This document shows, one piece after another, positions 37,786 to 50,937 of a DNA stretch of 64,000 nt. Each line of letters starts with the position of its first letter. Position 1 is the first letter of the stretch. Origin of the DNA: Ceratodon purpureus (lineage: Eukaryota > Streptophyta > Bryopsida > Pseudoditrichales > Ditrichaceae); assembly GCA_014871385.1 (NCBI GenBank), contig CM026426.1, forward strand, positions 72,196,756 through 72,260,755, in the 5' to 3' direction. The notes beneath the pieces were generated by a model. That model had not been told where the DNA came from. It saw only the letters and a list, made by a program, of their open reading frames with translations, and ran no database searches. The position numbers and the translations under genes were made by a program.

Positions 37786-39439
37786 TTCACATCTTCCGTT
37801 CTCTCACCGTGAACTGATCCCGACTGTAGTGCATCAATTCTGCTACATCAAACTCAATAACACTAGGAATTAAACGTTACTGTCTTAAACAGTTTTTTGA
37901 TATGCTTTATCATTTAGTTTTTATATACTCTGCTAATACAGTGTTAGTCCCATTATTTATACCGTGTTGGCAATCTTCGCTATGTTCTATGTGTGCTGAA
38001 TTCCATAATTAATAACATATTTCAACGACCTGTTTTTTTCCAGAAATTTCTCGAGCTTTTGATCAAACGGTTTCAGAATATCGACCCCAATAAAGACGGT
38101 AAGAGTGTATAAGGGCTTGCGGATGTGAAGAACGAGATGGTGATTATCACCGCAGCCGAGGATCATTTCATGTTGTGGAGGGAATTTACAACGAAGCATA
38201 GTACTGGTGAACTGATTGATCCGGAGACTTGCGAGCGCTTCAATCAGAAGAAGGGGTTTAAGGGTGGTAAAGCATTCCAGCTTCAGCGTAGCTTCTTTCG
38301 CGGGATGGGTTTCATGACAGAAGAAGAAACGAAGGCATTGGTTCGACATCTGTTGAAGCTTACCAAGAATTGGAAGTTTAGATACCCTAAAGTTTCTGTG
38401 CACAAGACACGTGGTACGGTGTTACCGCATCACTACTCTTCTGGGGATTGGATGGCGAGAAAGAAGCGTAAGAGGATATGCATCCAAGAGCTTCACGATG
38501 TCAAGCCCAGTCTTGGGCTCTGCAATCCTGACTATACAATTAACAAGCAGAAGTGGCACGATTAGAAAGCCAAGCACAATGTTTCGAATGCGACTTTTAG
38601 TGTCCTCCTCGATCGGCCTGACAAGGGATTCTACGGATTTCGCGCCGAGAAGAAGGGTATGTTCAAGAGGGCACGGAATTTGACGGAGCGGTGGCCAGAA
38701 GTTTTCCCATTCTTTGCCAGATTCTTGGAGGTAAAAGGAAACTTGGTGCCTCCAACCGGTCGAATCCGAACTCGGCTTTTCAACGCTGTGAAGATGGAGT
38801 TTGGAGTACAGTGGACCTATGACAGCATCCCTCACCTAAGCCTAGCATTGCTGGATTTTTGTGACACCCCAGGTCATTCAACGAAGGACGACACGGTGGA
38901 TAATCCTTTCTTCAAGGCTTTCCTGAAGAAGCTAATGGCGGTGAAGGGGCCTTCGATCTCGGACCCGGAAGTGTGGGTTTGGATTTCTGCTACGCAGAAA
39001 CGAAATGCCCAAGCGATCGCTTACGCAGAGAAGCACATGAAAGGATACTCAGTAGTTCCTTCCAGTTACATACCTGCTAAGAATGAACGCCTCAACGACC
39101 ACACCACCCGAAACTCTGGAAAGGACGAACTGTACTTGGTGTTCTTGTTGCGTGCTGGTGGTAAACATGACAAGAAGAAGGTGAAGGCGTCTTATACAGC
39201 TCCAAATACGAACTACTATACAGTGTATGGGCTGTATAAGGAAGCTCATCTACGGCTCAACGCTCGGGAATTGCAAATGGAGTTCTACCTGGAGTTACTG
39301 AATACATTTTGTTTGCCGGGTGAGAACTTCTGGGGGGTCTTCAGTGGAACCAAGTGCATGTTGGCAGCTCGGGTAAGCTTCCTTCTCATTGTTTTTTAGA
39401 AATGTATTTGCTCTAATTGAGATGTGTTTGGATATTCTA

Positions 39440-39980
39440 ATATTGCTCAATGTGAGCTTAATCGAATATGCTTTGCGTAGCTTATTCAGTTTTTGTCAAA
39501 ACTAACTAAGTAGTATCTAAACTGTTTAGCTTACAATGAGCTAAACGTGATAAATAGATTATTGAATTTAATATTACACTGTTCTACTACACGCTAATAC
39601 ATAATATTAGGTACCATTTTTTGGTATGGTGGTGATGTTCTTTTCTATCTAAAAAATTTATTTTCCCGACAGTGAGCTAATTCATAAAAGCACTGAGTGT
39701 TGTTGGCATTTCAGTAAACCATTTGATGAACTGAGATCTTGCTTAACCATTTAGCTCATAATGAGCTAAATTTTTTATCTTAATCTTTAATGTTATATCA
39801 AACTCCTTAGACTACTAGACTAGAACGATTTCCTTCTGTTCAAATGTTTTCGGATTTATAATATGAGGCAGCGTCAATTATTTTTGGTGGTTAAGTTTCA
39901 TAGCACTTCCAGTGGATTGTGAAATAGATGTGTAGCTCCTCAGTATGATACGTAGTTATTTAGCTCATTGTGAGCTAAGT
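39440..39980 (+). repeat. E4 palindromes in the intron splitting the SAM motif
   Basis: Copies lie near 39523, 39750 and 39959, with a decayed one near 39443, inside the intron 39373-40032. Confidence 0.85.
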
Positions 39981-40381
39981 CAGGCGGATTTGAAGGTTAC
40001 TAACAGTGTTAAGACATGTGTATGTGTTCCAGATATATGGTATGTTCTACTATGGAATCATTGACCACAACTTTGATGAGTGTTACAAGGATATGTCAAA
40101 GCTTGTACCATCCCTGGATATCAATGATTTATCCACGAGAACTCTGTCTATGATTCAAAAGATACACAGCCCGCACTGGAGAGGTAGCAGTTCCTTGAGA
40201 GCGACGAGTTTGATCGTCCTCTTGGTTTAGACTTGTCCACCGACGATGAAGACGAGGAGTCACCTGATGACATCGATGACAATGCTGGTGCTGCTGAGGA
40301 CCTTCGTGAAGATATAGGAGCTGGCTTTGATGAAGAGGATGCACCGCCGCCTAGCCCACGGACAAAGCCTAGGCAGCTGCT

Positions 40382-41130
40382 ATTAGCTCACAGTGAGCTA
40401 AACATGGGTGCACCGCGGGCTCGAGGCTCTTGCCCTCTACCTGAATCTCGCTTTAGAAGTCAGATTTCTAGATTGGATCGCCGGTTAGTGAAGAAGTTCA
40501 GTCGTGAGCAAGACCTCCATGCTGATCTCGTGGGATCATCATCTAGGAGAAGGACCGAAGCGGAGGAGGAAGACTCCAGGGATAATGAAGAACCGATGGA
40601 AGATATAGTTGTCGTGCAGGTCAAAGCCGCGGTTTTAATGGGGGTTCCCCTAGTACCACTAAGCGACTCCGAAGATGATGATGAAGATGTGCCCTCTCCC
40701 AGTGCCAATTGCCAGGGCGAATCGTCGAGACCGGTTATTCCTACAGTCGCTGTGCATCTCGAATCGGTTCTAGAGGATGAAGATGAGGTATTTAACGCCG
40801 CGAGTAAGGCTCCACATCCTGGGGAACCAATCGTCAAGAGAGACATTGATTGGTTTGATTGGAACATGGCGCGGAAAAAGAAGAAATAGGAAAAGAGTGA
40901 GTGGGAAGCAGAGGCCACTCCGATTCTTGTGGAGGAGGCTCGGCTGGCTAAGGAGAGGGCAGAGACTCAACTCAGGGAACAGTAGGAGAGAGACAAGCAA
41001 CGCGACAAGGAGATTGCTGACATGAAAGCCATGCTCGCTCTTATGGTTGCTCAGAACTCTGGTTCCATCTCCGCTCTAGCCTTGGAGCCTTGTCCGAGTA
41101 TCAACCAGCCGTTTTTAGCTCACAATGAGC
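40382..41130 (+). repeat. E4 palindromes inside gene B coding sequence
   Basis: A 21-bp copy at 40382-40402 is read in frame within the Ser/Pro-rich tail; a second, decayed copy at about 41113-41130 follows the coiled coil. Confidence 0.85.
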
Positions 41131-41847
41131 AAACTAGCCTGGATGTACCGGGGAGTGTAAGCTCCGACACCGCTATGGCTGAAAATCCTCCCCCTCTAGA
41201 ATTACCTGTGATTACCCCTGTTTTGGTTGAAACAGCCTGGGAGGAAGACCCAAGACCACCTGCAAGCTAGATTCCCCGGTGCCTCGAACGCCGGATGAGG
41301 ATGATGACATTGATAGAAATGTTGGTGGTGACCGAACCTTAATGGAGGTTGTTAAAAACAATTCTAATGTGTCTGAGCAGGGGCAGGGTATCTCGGTGAA
41401 CAAGCAGAGCTTGAAGGAAGGGCCCTCAGATTGCCACTTGGATACAAATGCACCTACAGCTGGCGAAGACGAGGAGTTGTTAGATTATGAGGACTCCTTC
41501 TTGGGAGCTACACCCTTCTTTTCCTTCTACAATATGCAGATTGCCATAGCAAGTCGCAGCACAGATGTATTTAGAATATTTTTTTGCTCATTACAATGAA
41601 GGGCATAGTGGCCTGAAAAAAAAAAACGTCAACTTCTCTATATTTCAGCTACAGGCATCCCATTTTCTCTGAATAAAACTGTCACATGAATAACACATTC
41701 AAACTGAACTAAAAGGGTTGGTTTTAGAATGACATACTTGTGTATGCTGAATGCATCTGCAGTAAAGTATCCCGCCCACCCACACCAAAACATAAAATAA
41801 GTGCCGGACCGTATACAGAGCCATTCAGTCTGTAGTCACATGGGAAA

Positions 41848-43892
41848 TCATTCCCGGTCTTGCACAAGGAACCTTGCAAGGTCCCCCCTCTTGCGCTCAC
41901 CCTGAAACTCATCTTGGGGGGGAGCTTCTTCAGCCGGGCGCTCAAGTTCAGGGTCTTCCTCCACAGCTAGAGCCATACCCTCACGTTGGAGCATTTTCAA
42001 CAAGCAATCCACTTCCTCGCTACTTTGTCCCAGAAGCAAGTTATGTAGTATACAGCAACATACTACAACATTAGGCAATAGGGGGGAAGCACAATAAAGT
42101 GGACCAAAAAAGTGCTTATCTTTTCACCAATTTCAGCCCCTTCCGTAAACACTAGGGAAAGTGGGATCTACGTTATGTCGATGCAAGATTAAGTTTGGAA
42201 TACCGAAAATAGACTTGATGGACTTCAACGTTCCAAAGTGGCGGGAGAAGACAAGGAGTTTAACATGGAAAACGGAGATGTCGAACTCGGACAAAGTGAA
42301 CTGACTCGTTTCGAAAAGTGAACAGAACGGTTTAGGGTTTTGTCCGATATCACTTTTAATTTCGCTAGGCACCCCGCTTTTGAAATAGGGTTATATAAAT
42401 GTACCTGTTTCAGTACTTTGGAACCTCGGATGGACTAAAAGTGTCGTTCCGACGTTTTCAGGACAATGTTTTCGACGAAACTTTTGGGGCTCTTTAATTT
42501 ATCTTTTTCAAAATTTCAATATTCTTTCCGGATGTTCCTGAAGACTGTGTGTTCTTGGGGAAAAAAAAAGTGAAAAATAATTAAATTAAAAATGGACATT
42601 TTACATTGACTTCAAATTAAGTTTCAATTGAAGATATTCTTTTTATAAAGATGTATATAAGATACCTTATGACACCCTAAAAAGTGACTAAAATGCTCAA
42701 AAACTACACCAAAATGCTCAAAATCAGCTTTGAGCCTTAAAAAACAGCACACTTCATATTCACTTGTTGGTGGTCACATTTTGCACTTTGTGGTCCACTT
42801 TATTGTGCTCTCCCCCAATAGAGTAACATGTAAATCCGACGCACTATGAAGCTCTTGAAAACATTGTTTAAGAATTCCGAAAGCATTCTCCACCGTGCTA
42901 CGAGCTCTCAAAAGCTTACGGTTGAACAATGTTTCCTGAACTGATCGACGACCACCACCATCCGTGGAGGGTGTAATAAGCCACGGCATGATAGGGTACC
43001 CTTTATCCCCAATGGGATAGGGTGTGAAACCTTGAACAACGTCTGCTGGATCGAACAGGTTAGATGTAGTGGCTCTGTAGTATAGCATGGACCGGCGGAG
43101 CTGTCTGGCGTCATTCGTGGACCCGAGCATGCCCACTGATATATTTATGAATTTCCTACTCCTGTCAACTACGGCTTGACATTGCAATGTACAGCCACCA
43201 CTTTTAAAGTAAAAGTAATCCTCAAGGCTATTGTTAGGTTTCTTGATGTGGATATGCGTACCGTCAATTGCCTCCACGATGCCTAGGAGGCCTGAAAACT
43301 TCCTAAACTGCACCATGTTCAATTGGAGTCTGTTACCCGTCGGCCAAGAGATCTCACTCTGAAGCTCCACATTCACAGCCTTCACCACATCCCGGATAAT
43401 CCCAGATGCGGTGCTTGTCCCGATTGCGAAGAATTCTGAGCACAAGAGCAATGAAGCCCCCTAACAAAGCTTGAACAGTGCATAGGCCACCCTCACGATC
43501 AAAGGAATGGCGAGTCTATAGTGCGTGTTCTGCCTCTTGATATGGGGCCTCAACAAATTTGTGAGACTGAACACACTAGCTTTAGTTAGGCAAAAATTCT
43601 CGAGCCAACGTGAGTCGTCATATTCCTGAAGCACAAACTGAGAAAACCAAGAAGTTGACCGCGACATCACCCACCACCCCAACTCCTGATCAAGCGGAGT
43701 TGTCGCGTGGACAATACGGAAGTCGCGTAGGACTGAGGTGATTATTGAGTTCATGTTCACTAATGTGTCATGGACCCGCCCAATTTCGGTTGAGCCATCA
43801 GCCGCGTCGGAGGGAATTTCCTCCTCTGGTCGAAACATGGCGTCAACCACGTTTTGCAGTAACAACACCAAAGACGGGAGGAAAAAAGCCAC
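41848..43892 (-). pseudogene. PIF/Harbinger (DDE_Tnp_4) transposase, split by a TIR element
   Basis: The N-terminal part (43892-43461) leads to a TAG at 43463-43461 directly before GASLLLCSEFFAIGTS. The catalytic region follows: VEAIDGTHIHI (first Asp), PYPIGDKGYPIMP-like GDKGYP (second Asp) and RSTVENAFGILKQ (Glu), the DDE triad of PIF/Harbinger. After SASDLHVTLL the frame is cut by the 735-bp element (42081-42815) and resumes at PNVVVCCCILHNLLLG, ending TGA at 41848. Apart from the insertion and one stop the protein is complete, so it was active fairly recently. Other end points of the element were not found. Confidence 0.85.
42081..42815 (-). mobile_element. 735-bp non-autonomous TIR element, copy 2
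   Basis: It is inserted in the Harbinger transposase and flanked by CAATA at 42076-42080 and 42816-42820 (extendable to CAATAG). Removing it and one repeat restores the transposase frame. Nearly identical to copy 1. A 5-6-bp duplication excludes Harbinger's usual 3-bp TWA target, so it was mobilised by another, unidentified superfamily. Confidence 0.92.
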
Positions 43893-44740
43893 ATTCAGGG
43901 GATCAACCCCTTCAGTCCATGACAGTAAACCCTAACGATAAACAGACAACAAGGAAACCCTAAGCAGGACCTCGGTACGCACTACACCAGACCACCCACT
44001 ACGACAAAGAATGCACAGTCCTAAGCTTGATCCCGAAAATCGATCACACTCACGTTATGATGACGCAGTAGCAGGATCAGACTTACATGCTGCATACACT
44101 TGTTGCGGGAAGGGAGTGGTGAGAGGCGTGTACCTCCAATCCGACGCGCCACCAATGAGGTATGTATACACCTCCACACTCTGCATGCGTAGCGATCAGA
44201 ACTGTTAGCGGTGGCAAAATTACAAGAATCCATTAATTCAACAGTAATAATAAGGAGAAAACAATGGTCGAAGGCGTACCCAATCAAGACACAGCGGACG
44301 AAGCCCTCGAACACTCGATGATCACTCACGCACTCCCCACAGCCAAATTCAATCTCAGCACACACATCTCCTCCTGTCGCTAAAATAACTTCGTCCCCGC
44401 GGAAAATTGAAGTGATAGTCGACATGCGCCGAATGCACACCGCTCAATCGAGACAATGAATCGAAACAACAAGAAAGACAAAAAGAAAACCGAGAAGGAC
44501 CAATGCAAAATCGGAGAGACAAGTGTGTGCAGAATATGGACGTTGAGGGGGTTTTGTGGGGGGTGGGAAAGATGACTGTCCGCGCAATCGTTCCCCTGCC
44601 CGGCTCCGAAACCTTCCGCCCGTTTACACAAGTCACTTCAAGCCCCAAAAGGAACTTTCAGTTTTTCCCATCCTGACGTGGTAATGATGGCAAGGTGGTG
44701 CCCCATGTCCACTCCGATGTGAAACATGGGTACGTACCAC
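43893..44740. promoter_or_regulatory. Upstream region of the Harbinger gene
   Basis: This lies 5' of the minus-strand transposase. ORFs here (for example 44021-44440 minus) have no recognisable domain; a Myb/SANT partner ORF typical of PIF/Harbinger was not identified. Confidence 0.3.
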
Positions 44741-44755
44741 CATCTCTCCAGAACA

Positions 44756-44756
<1 letters not shown>

Positions 44757-44787
<31 letters not shown>

Positions 44788-44895
44788 CTTCCACTTTCCA
44801 TCAATGTGAACACGTTCGGTTCTTTTTGCAGTAACCAGTGGTAAGCCCCCTACAACTGTAGTTTCCAAACTACTAGTGGGAAGGGGGCATTAGAC
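44757..44895. repeat. Poly(C)/poly(A) tract and GCCCCCT...AGGGGGC hairpin
   Basis: A homopolymer C then A run lies at about 44757-44785. Shortly after, an imperfect inverted repeat of about 45 bp (44847-44891) has arms ending GCCCCCT and AGGGGGC with GTAGTTT and AAACTAC inside. It may be a tiny foldback element or an end of the Harbinger element. Confidence 0.45.
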
Positions 44896-46639
44896 TCTAC
44901 CATTGGAGCAATTCACATACAACATTTCTTTGACTTATTGTTATGTCTTCACTTGCAATTCCTAAATAACATAAGGGTAATGTCACAGAGTCTCCATCCC
45001 GCAGCAACAAAACCGTGATCTTGTCCCCTCAGTCCATTGTTACAAATACAGCAACAAAGAGGCCTCCTCGCCTCCTACCCCTGCACATGGCAAGAGTAAG
45101 CACATTAAGAAGACGTCTTTGGATGTAGAAGGGACTCACGGAATCACCAACTTCTGCCCCTTAACCGCGGTCCCCGCCAATTGCTTCAATGAAGGGTAGC
45201 CAAAGCAGAGTACTCCGTTCATAGTCAAATTGCTCTTGCATCCCCAACTAGAATTATTGACTCTCGACCCCGCCAACACTGCGGCGTCTAAGTATTCAAC
45301 ACTACCAAACTCCAATAGTCCCCTCCAAGCGCAATTCTAAGGAGATGATGCATGTAATATTGCCCCCGGTTTAAGATTAGAACATAGATTTTGAGCCTCC
45401 CTCTTCAACGTGCTTGACTAGCGGAGACTATACAAGTTCAGATATGGGGCCGCAAGCAGGGGAAATTACTTGTTGTCTGTACAAAGGTACCCTCCAAGCC
45501 CATTCTATCGAGGGATGTCGGATGTGACCCTATAATACTGGTAAAATTGGTTTGGATTCTACACGACCATTGTCTTTTGGTGGTAGTCATTCAAAGGAAG
45601 GCGGGGATTGCCTAGAGAACCAAGTTCAACAAGTTGGGTGCATAGTGCTCCGAAGGGCACCAATGGATTCAAGTGCATTGGGTTTTCAAGCATGTTGTCC
45701 CATTAATGTTCCTCGAGTCCGATGTAGGTTGTTCTATTATTCAGAGTTCTTTGCCTCTAACACAAGGTCGGCACAAGTCCATAATGTGGTTGTTGAGACA
45801 TCTGGTCTTATTCAAACGGTAGCAAATCGAAAAAATGTGTACTCTCAATGTGTCCATATATCTGGGACGTCGCTCTCATTCCGAGAATTCTGCAATGTAA
45901 AGGTTTCAATTTTATTGTAGCTAATTTTGTCTTCCAAATTATGATTATGGTATTTGCATTTTCGTCGATTGTGATTGTATGCATTACTGCAGCGATTATC
46001 TAACGACCTCGGAAGCCAGGATTAGATTGCATTTTGAACCCCCATCTCCTGATATTACTCATATTTAAATCCACAGTTAATGGAATCCCGCTTAAATTAG
46101 TACATCAAACAATAAACTTTCTTCAACCTAATATCATATTTATAGTATCCAAAGACGAACTTGAGCCATCAAGTTAACCTAACCCTAAGCACCAAAATCT
46201 GCACTATACCGTATGCACCGGTCATCTGAAAAATCCAGCACGTGCCAATTACAGACACCCTAAACCTCCCGGTATCGAGTTTTATGTCGTCTACATGTTT
46301 AGAGCTCACCGCAGGATATCCACCTCATTAAACGTGGTTTGGTTATAGACCACCGTATTAGCCTGCAGATCGGTATTGTATATGAAATTTGATCATGGAT
46401 ATTTCATAAGTTTATCCACAGACAAAACGTACATCAATAGGTAGCCAAAAACCATACAACAAGTCATCGCTAGCCCCGAAAAATACTCCAGTCCCTACTC
46501 GGTACAAACTGTTGGCAGCAGGGTATAAATCCTTTTTTAGTTCACACATACAGCGTATGGTCCGTCGGTGTTGCGTAAGGTCATGGATGATTTCCTATGA
46601 TAAAATATGTAGGCTATCCCTAGTCACCGTTTTTGATAT
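44896..46639. other. Unassigned stretch before the LINE
   Basis: One 122-codon ORF (45552-45920 plus) has no recognised domain. It may include the decayed 5' part of the LINE, but I cannot support that. Confidence 0.3.
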
Positions 46640-46699
46640 CTTCAATGGCGGGGGGGTCTGTACTTGGATCGCCCCCCACCTCTCCCACTTAAAGTGCTG

Positions 46700-47170
46700 A
46701 CGAGCTCTTCACCATGCGGGCTCAGCGGATTAGGCTAGGGGGAGTACCAGGGGAGGATATCGCTATCCTCAATGTTTACGCCTCCACCAACCCTCGAGAG
46801 AGGTGTGCACTCTGGGAAGAGTTGCTTTCCACCCTCCGTTGGGACTGCAGGTGGATACTTATTGGGATTGGAACGTTGTCGAGCAAGCGGTAGACAAATC
46901 CAATCTAAACGAGAGGATTATCTCGGTTGCAGAGGACTGGGTCTTTTCACTTTTGAAAAACGCACTCAACGTGGCTGATCATTTCACAAGAGGCGGCCGA
47001 ATTAAATTTACTTGGGACAACTGACATCGATCAGGGGTCCGGTCACTGGCCAGATTGGACCGCTGCTGTTCCTACATTCAGCTGGGAGCAGGCCCCTCTC
47101 CCGTGAAGTACTATGTTATCCGTGGTGACTGTAACCACTCTGACCACTTTCTTTTTTCTCACACCGTTTA
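46700..47170 (+). pseudogene. LINE endonuclease (EEP) domain fragment
   Basis: IAILNVYASTNPRERC and RWILIG in one frame continue after a one-base shift near 46867 as DWNVVEQAVD, together forming the GDWN motif. Further on come ARLDRCCSY (the RLDR motif) and CNHSDHFLF (the SDH motif). The stop after FTWDN and the frameshift inactivate it. Upstream, CTWIAPHLSHL near 46650 may be the domain's beginning. Confidence 0.75.
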
Positions 47171-48850
47171 GCTGATCCCTTCTGGGAAGCAGAGCTCCAC
47201 TTACAAGATGAACGCTTTCTTTTAAAAGATAAAACCGTCAAGATTGAGGTGGAGAGAATTTGGGGGCAGAACTCTACGCTCGGCTTCACTGGGAAGCTGA
47301 GGCACGTAGTCAGATTCTACAAGCGCTTTTGTATTCAGAAAGCAAAAGAGCGACGCCTTGCTGAAGTCTCTCTTTGAGAAGAACTGGAGACGCTTAATGC
47401 GGACCTCCACCGTAATCCGCAGGATGGCACAGCACGTGAAAGAGTTGAGAACATCAGCACCAAGTTGAAGGAGTTTGAAACTCACCTCCTCGAAGGGCAA
47501 CGGGTTCGGAGCAGAGTGAAGTGGAAGAGCGTGGGGGATGCATGCACAAAGGAATTTTTCAAAGCATCGAAGGCCCACACAGGGGCCTCCAATATTATTG
47601 AGCTAGAGGACGAGGACGGGGTCCTTCGTTCTGATCAGGCCAGCCTGGAGGAGTTGTGCTCAAAATATTAAGCGAAGCTTTACACCTCCCCCAGGCCCTC
47701 GACTGCCCAAGCCGCGGCTGCTGATCAGGCCGTTGCAAGTCTCAGCGACCGCCTCACGGCGGCTATGAAAGTGACGCTGAGCCAGCCCAGCAGCGAAAGC
47801 GAGCTCGGAATAGCGCTGCGCAGCATGGCACCAGGCAAGGCACTGGGCCCAGACGGAGTCATCACCGAGTTTTTTAAGATCTTCTCGGATCTCATCAAAG
47901 CTCATTATCATAAGATGATCACCGAGGCTGTGGCCGCGCAAAAGCTTCCAGAAGGAGTCACACGGGGACTAATCTCCCTCTTGCACAAAGGAGATGTAAG
48001 ACGCCTTCTTACCAACTGGCGACCTATCACTCTGTTGAATGTCGCTTACAAGGTTTTTGCTAAGGCCCTCCAGCTTCGATTCCAACCCATTCTTATGGAG
48101 GTCATCAATTTTGACCAATATGCATTTCTTCCGATGCAGTTTATTTTGGATAACATTCTCCTCACCCATGAGACCATGGCTTGGGCTGATTGTTCTGACC
48201 AACCATTGATTTTTATTAAGCTGGATTTTTCCGAAGCTTATGATATGGTTGATTGGGAGTTTTTGGCCCGTGCCATGGGTGGTATCGGCATACCTCAGGA
48301 ACTTATCCAGATGACCTAGATGCTCCTCAACGACGCAACGGCTTCGGTGAAAGTCAATGGTGCTCAACCCTCAAAGTTCGACATCCAGAGGGCAGTAAGG
48401 CAGGGCTGTCCGTTGGCGCCCTACCTCTTCTTAATAGTGGCTGAAGCCCTGAATTCCATGGTCAAGCAGGGAGCTACCGACGGCATTGTGAAAGGTATCC
48501 GGCTGCCAGGGGGAGTGAAACAACAAGTCTTGGCCCAGTTTGGGGATGATACCTCATTCATCCTTGTAGGTGAAGAGGCACCGGTCAAAGCTCTTGTGGA
48601 TATCCTCGACCGGTTCTGTCCAGCATCGGGGCTTGTCCTAAATTGGACTAAGTCCAGCGGCTTTTGGAAGTCGAAGAGGGATCCGGTCCGGCCTCAGTGC
48701 ACCTCTGATTTGAACATCGCTTGGGTGGACGAAGCCAGCACCAGTAAGCTTCTTGGTATACCATTTGGTATGGATTTGACCTCGCAATCAGTGGATGCCT
48801 TCTTGGGAGCGAGGGTTATCAAAAAGTTGCAATACTGGTGTACTGCTAAG
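47170..48850 (+). pseudogene. LINE reverse transcriptase, N-terminal part
   Basis: A linker (KMNAFFLKD, LEELCSKY, stop, AKLYTSP) leads to SMAPGKALGPDGVITEFFK, then motif A KLDFSEAYDMVDW, motif B RQGCPLAPYLFLIVAEAL and motif C AQFGDDTSF (GDD where LINEs commonly have ADD). TAG at 48317-48319 lies between ELIQMT and MLLNDATAS. The frame is cut at CTAK by the hAT-like insertion at 48851. Confidence 0.85.
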
Positions 48851-48971
48851 CAGGGTTGTCTATTCGGACGGATATGGGCAAAATTTCCGGACATAGACGG
48901 ACGGACGGACGGACGGACCGGTCGGTCCCCGGACATAATCGGACATTGAGGGGAGGAGGAAAATTACTAAG

Positions 48972-49706
48972 GGGAGAAGCACAATAAAGTGGACCACCAA
49001 GTGCAATATGTGATCACTAGGAAGTGAATATGAAGTGTGCTGTTTTTTATAGCTCAAAGCTGATTTTGAGCATTTTGGTGTAGTTTTTGAGCATTTTAGT
49101 CACTTTCTAAGGTGTCATAAGGTATCTTATACACATCTCAATGAAAAAACATCTTCAATTGAAACTTTATTTGACCCCCAGTTCTAAATCATGAAAATGA
49201 ACTTTTCCAAAGTCTTGATTTCTTCATTTGGGGCCCTCTATTGTCTTTAGAGGATGTTTTTTCCAATTTAAAAAACAATTTTTGGTGAAAAAAACCTCAC
49301 AAAAAGTTTCACCGAAAACAGTGTTTTAAAACCGTCCCGGGGATACTTTTCGCCAATCTAGGATTGCAAACACGACCACCCGGATCATTTCTACAAGCGT
49401 AATGTACAAACGAAGGGCCCCACAAAGTTAAAAGTGATTTCTATCAAAACTACAATGTAATACGGTCACTTTTCCAAATGACTGCATTCACTTTGTTCAA
49501 CTTTGTCGTGTTCATAGAGGTGTCTCAACTCAACAACTACAAACGCAAATTTCGGAAGTTGTAGTACATCAAGTCTACTTTCCGTATCCTAAACTTAATT
49601 TCCCATCAAGAAGTTTTAGATGCCACTTTCTAGCGGGTTTATACAACAGGCTGAAATTGGCAATGAGCTAAGCACTTTTGTGGTCCACTTTATTGTGCTT
49701 CCCCGC
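48972..49706 (+). mobile_element. 735-bp TIR element, copy 3 (diverged)
   Basis: Inserted in the hAT-like element with CTAAG duplicated at 48967-48971 and 49707-49711. Same length as copies 1 and 2 and same terminal AGCACAATAAAGTGGACCA, but its centre differs, so it belongs to another subfamily. Confidence 0.9.
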
Positions 49707-49792
49707 CTAAGTTAGTTTTTTTTTTTTACAACTTACCTATAGGGGAAACATATTGATGACATGGACAACGAACGATGACGGGGAATTCCACA

Positions 49793-49899
49793 TATGCAAA
49801 GGGGTGCGCGAGCGAGTTCAAAGGGGGCGCGAGCTTCTGAGAAGGGGGCCAGAGCTTTTGGGAGGGGGGGCCAGAGCTTCTTCAAGGGGCGCGAGCTTC

Positions 49900-49930
<31 letters not shown>

Positions 49931-50365
49931 GCGAGCTTCTAAGGGGGGGGCGCGAGCTTCTAAGGGGGGGGGCGCGAGCTTCTAGGGGGGGGCGCGAGCT
50001 TCTAAGGGGGGGGGGCGCGAGCTTCTAGGGGGGGGCGCGAGCTTCTAGGGGGGGGGGGGGCGCGAGCTTCTAGGAGGGGGGGCGCGAGCTTCTGAGGGGG
50101 GGGGGGGGGGCAAGTGCTTCTAGGAGGGGGAGGCAAGTGCTTCTTGGAGGGGGGGGCAAGTGCTTCTAGGAGGGGGGGGGGGGGGGGGGCAAGTGCTTCT
50201 AGGAGGGGGGGGGGCAAGTGCTTCTAGGAGGGGGGGGCAAGTGCTTCTAGGAGGGGGGGGGGGGCAAGTGCTTCTAGGAGGGGGGGGGGCAAGTGCTTCT
50301 AGGAGGGATGGGGGGGGCTAGAGCTTCTTGGAGGGGAGGCCAGAGCTTCCGGGAGGGGGCGCGAG
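49793..50365 (+). repeat. G-rich minisatellite, left arm
   Basis: About 20 units of G(5-20)CGCGAGCTTCTAG, then G(5-18)CAAGTGCTTCTAGGAG. G-runs long enough for quadruplexes. ORFs across it are artefacts. Confidence 0.9.
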
Positions 50366-50937
50366 GTTATGGGTTTAGGGTGATTCTGGAGAACGGGGCA
50401 TACAATTGATATTTTATTTTTTCCGTTCCATTACAAAAATAACAATAAAATTTTATTCTCCACAAGAGTACATAGCCGTCAAAAAAAGATTTATTACGAT
50501 TTTGCAAACGTGTAAACAAAGCCATATAGGCAATCAAAATGTTACATATGCAATTCACTATGGTACTACAATGTGCCTCTAAAATAACTATCAGAAGCTT
50601 TGAAGTTGTAAGGGGGACTCATCAAATCATCCACAACTCTTGCAAGTGATAGCCTCATCGTGCGGTCTTCGTTAAGCAAGCCATTCAACTTCGTTGAGAA
50701 TGCAATCATTGACATTGTATCCTTGAAGAGGTATGGGCATTGTTCGTCCCTCCATATCATCTTTGCCAAATAGCCTACCAAAAATGCATTAGATTGCTCC
50801 ATCCTGGAACTCTAAATTTTATATTATAATCCCCTTTCTCTTCCAATATTAATGTTTCATCTCTTAATGTTTTGTGCATACTTCCCTCTGTAATGATTCA
50901 TTTATTTATTTCTCTTCCAACCTTGTTCCACTCTATA
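49793..50937 (+). repeat. Large inverted repeat, left arm
   Basis: The sequence from the minisatellite to about 50937 is repeated in reverse complement at 52315-53320 with very few differences in the unique part (about 50340-50937). Each arm contains a 78-codon ORF, MEQSNAFLVGYLAKMIW at the start, with one residue difference between arms; no known family. It is possibly a captured gene fragment. Confidence 0.9.

Larger units (their letters stand above)
36276..41599 (+). pseudogene. Gene B: ParB-like / DNA-methyltransferase-like protein, interrupted
   Basis: Homologue of gene A. It opens at ATG 36276, right after TTGCAG. Exons: 36276-37717, 38044-39372, 40033 onward; the last two introns match gene A in place and phase. 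Order: beta-rich N-terminus (VKVIEEHHG, IVVVVGAV), Lys-rich linker, ParB/DGQHR-like KFMIINGQHSIIASQEL, methylase-like core with LLDFCDTPGHS at the DPPY position, VWVWISATQ, ELYLVFLLRAGGKHD, then SAM motif VFSGTKCMLAAR joined to IYGMFYYGIIDHNFDE, and an acidic tail with a coiled coil. In-frame stops: TAA 36393 and 38110; TAG 38563, 40185, 40887 and 40983. Frameshifts near 37640, 40140 and 41265. Palindromes at 40382 and 41113 are translated (LLLAHSELN, FLAHNEQ). Confidence 0.7.
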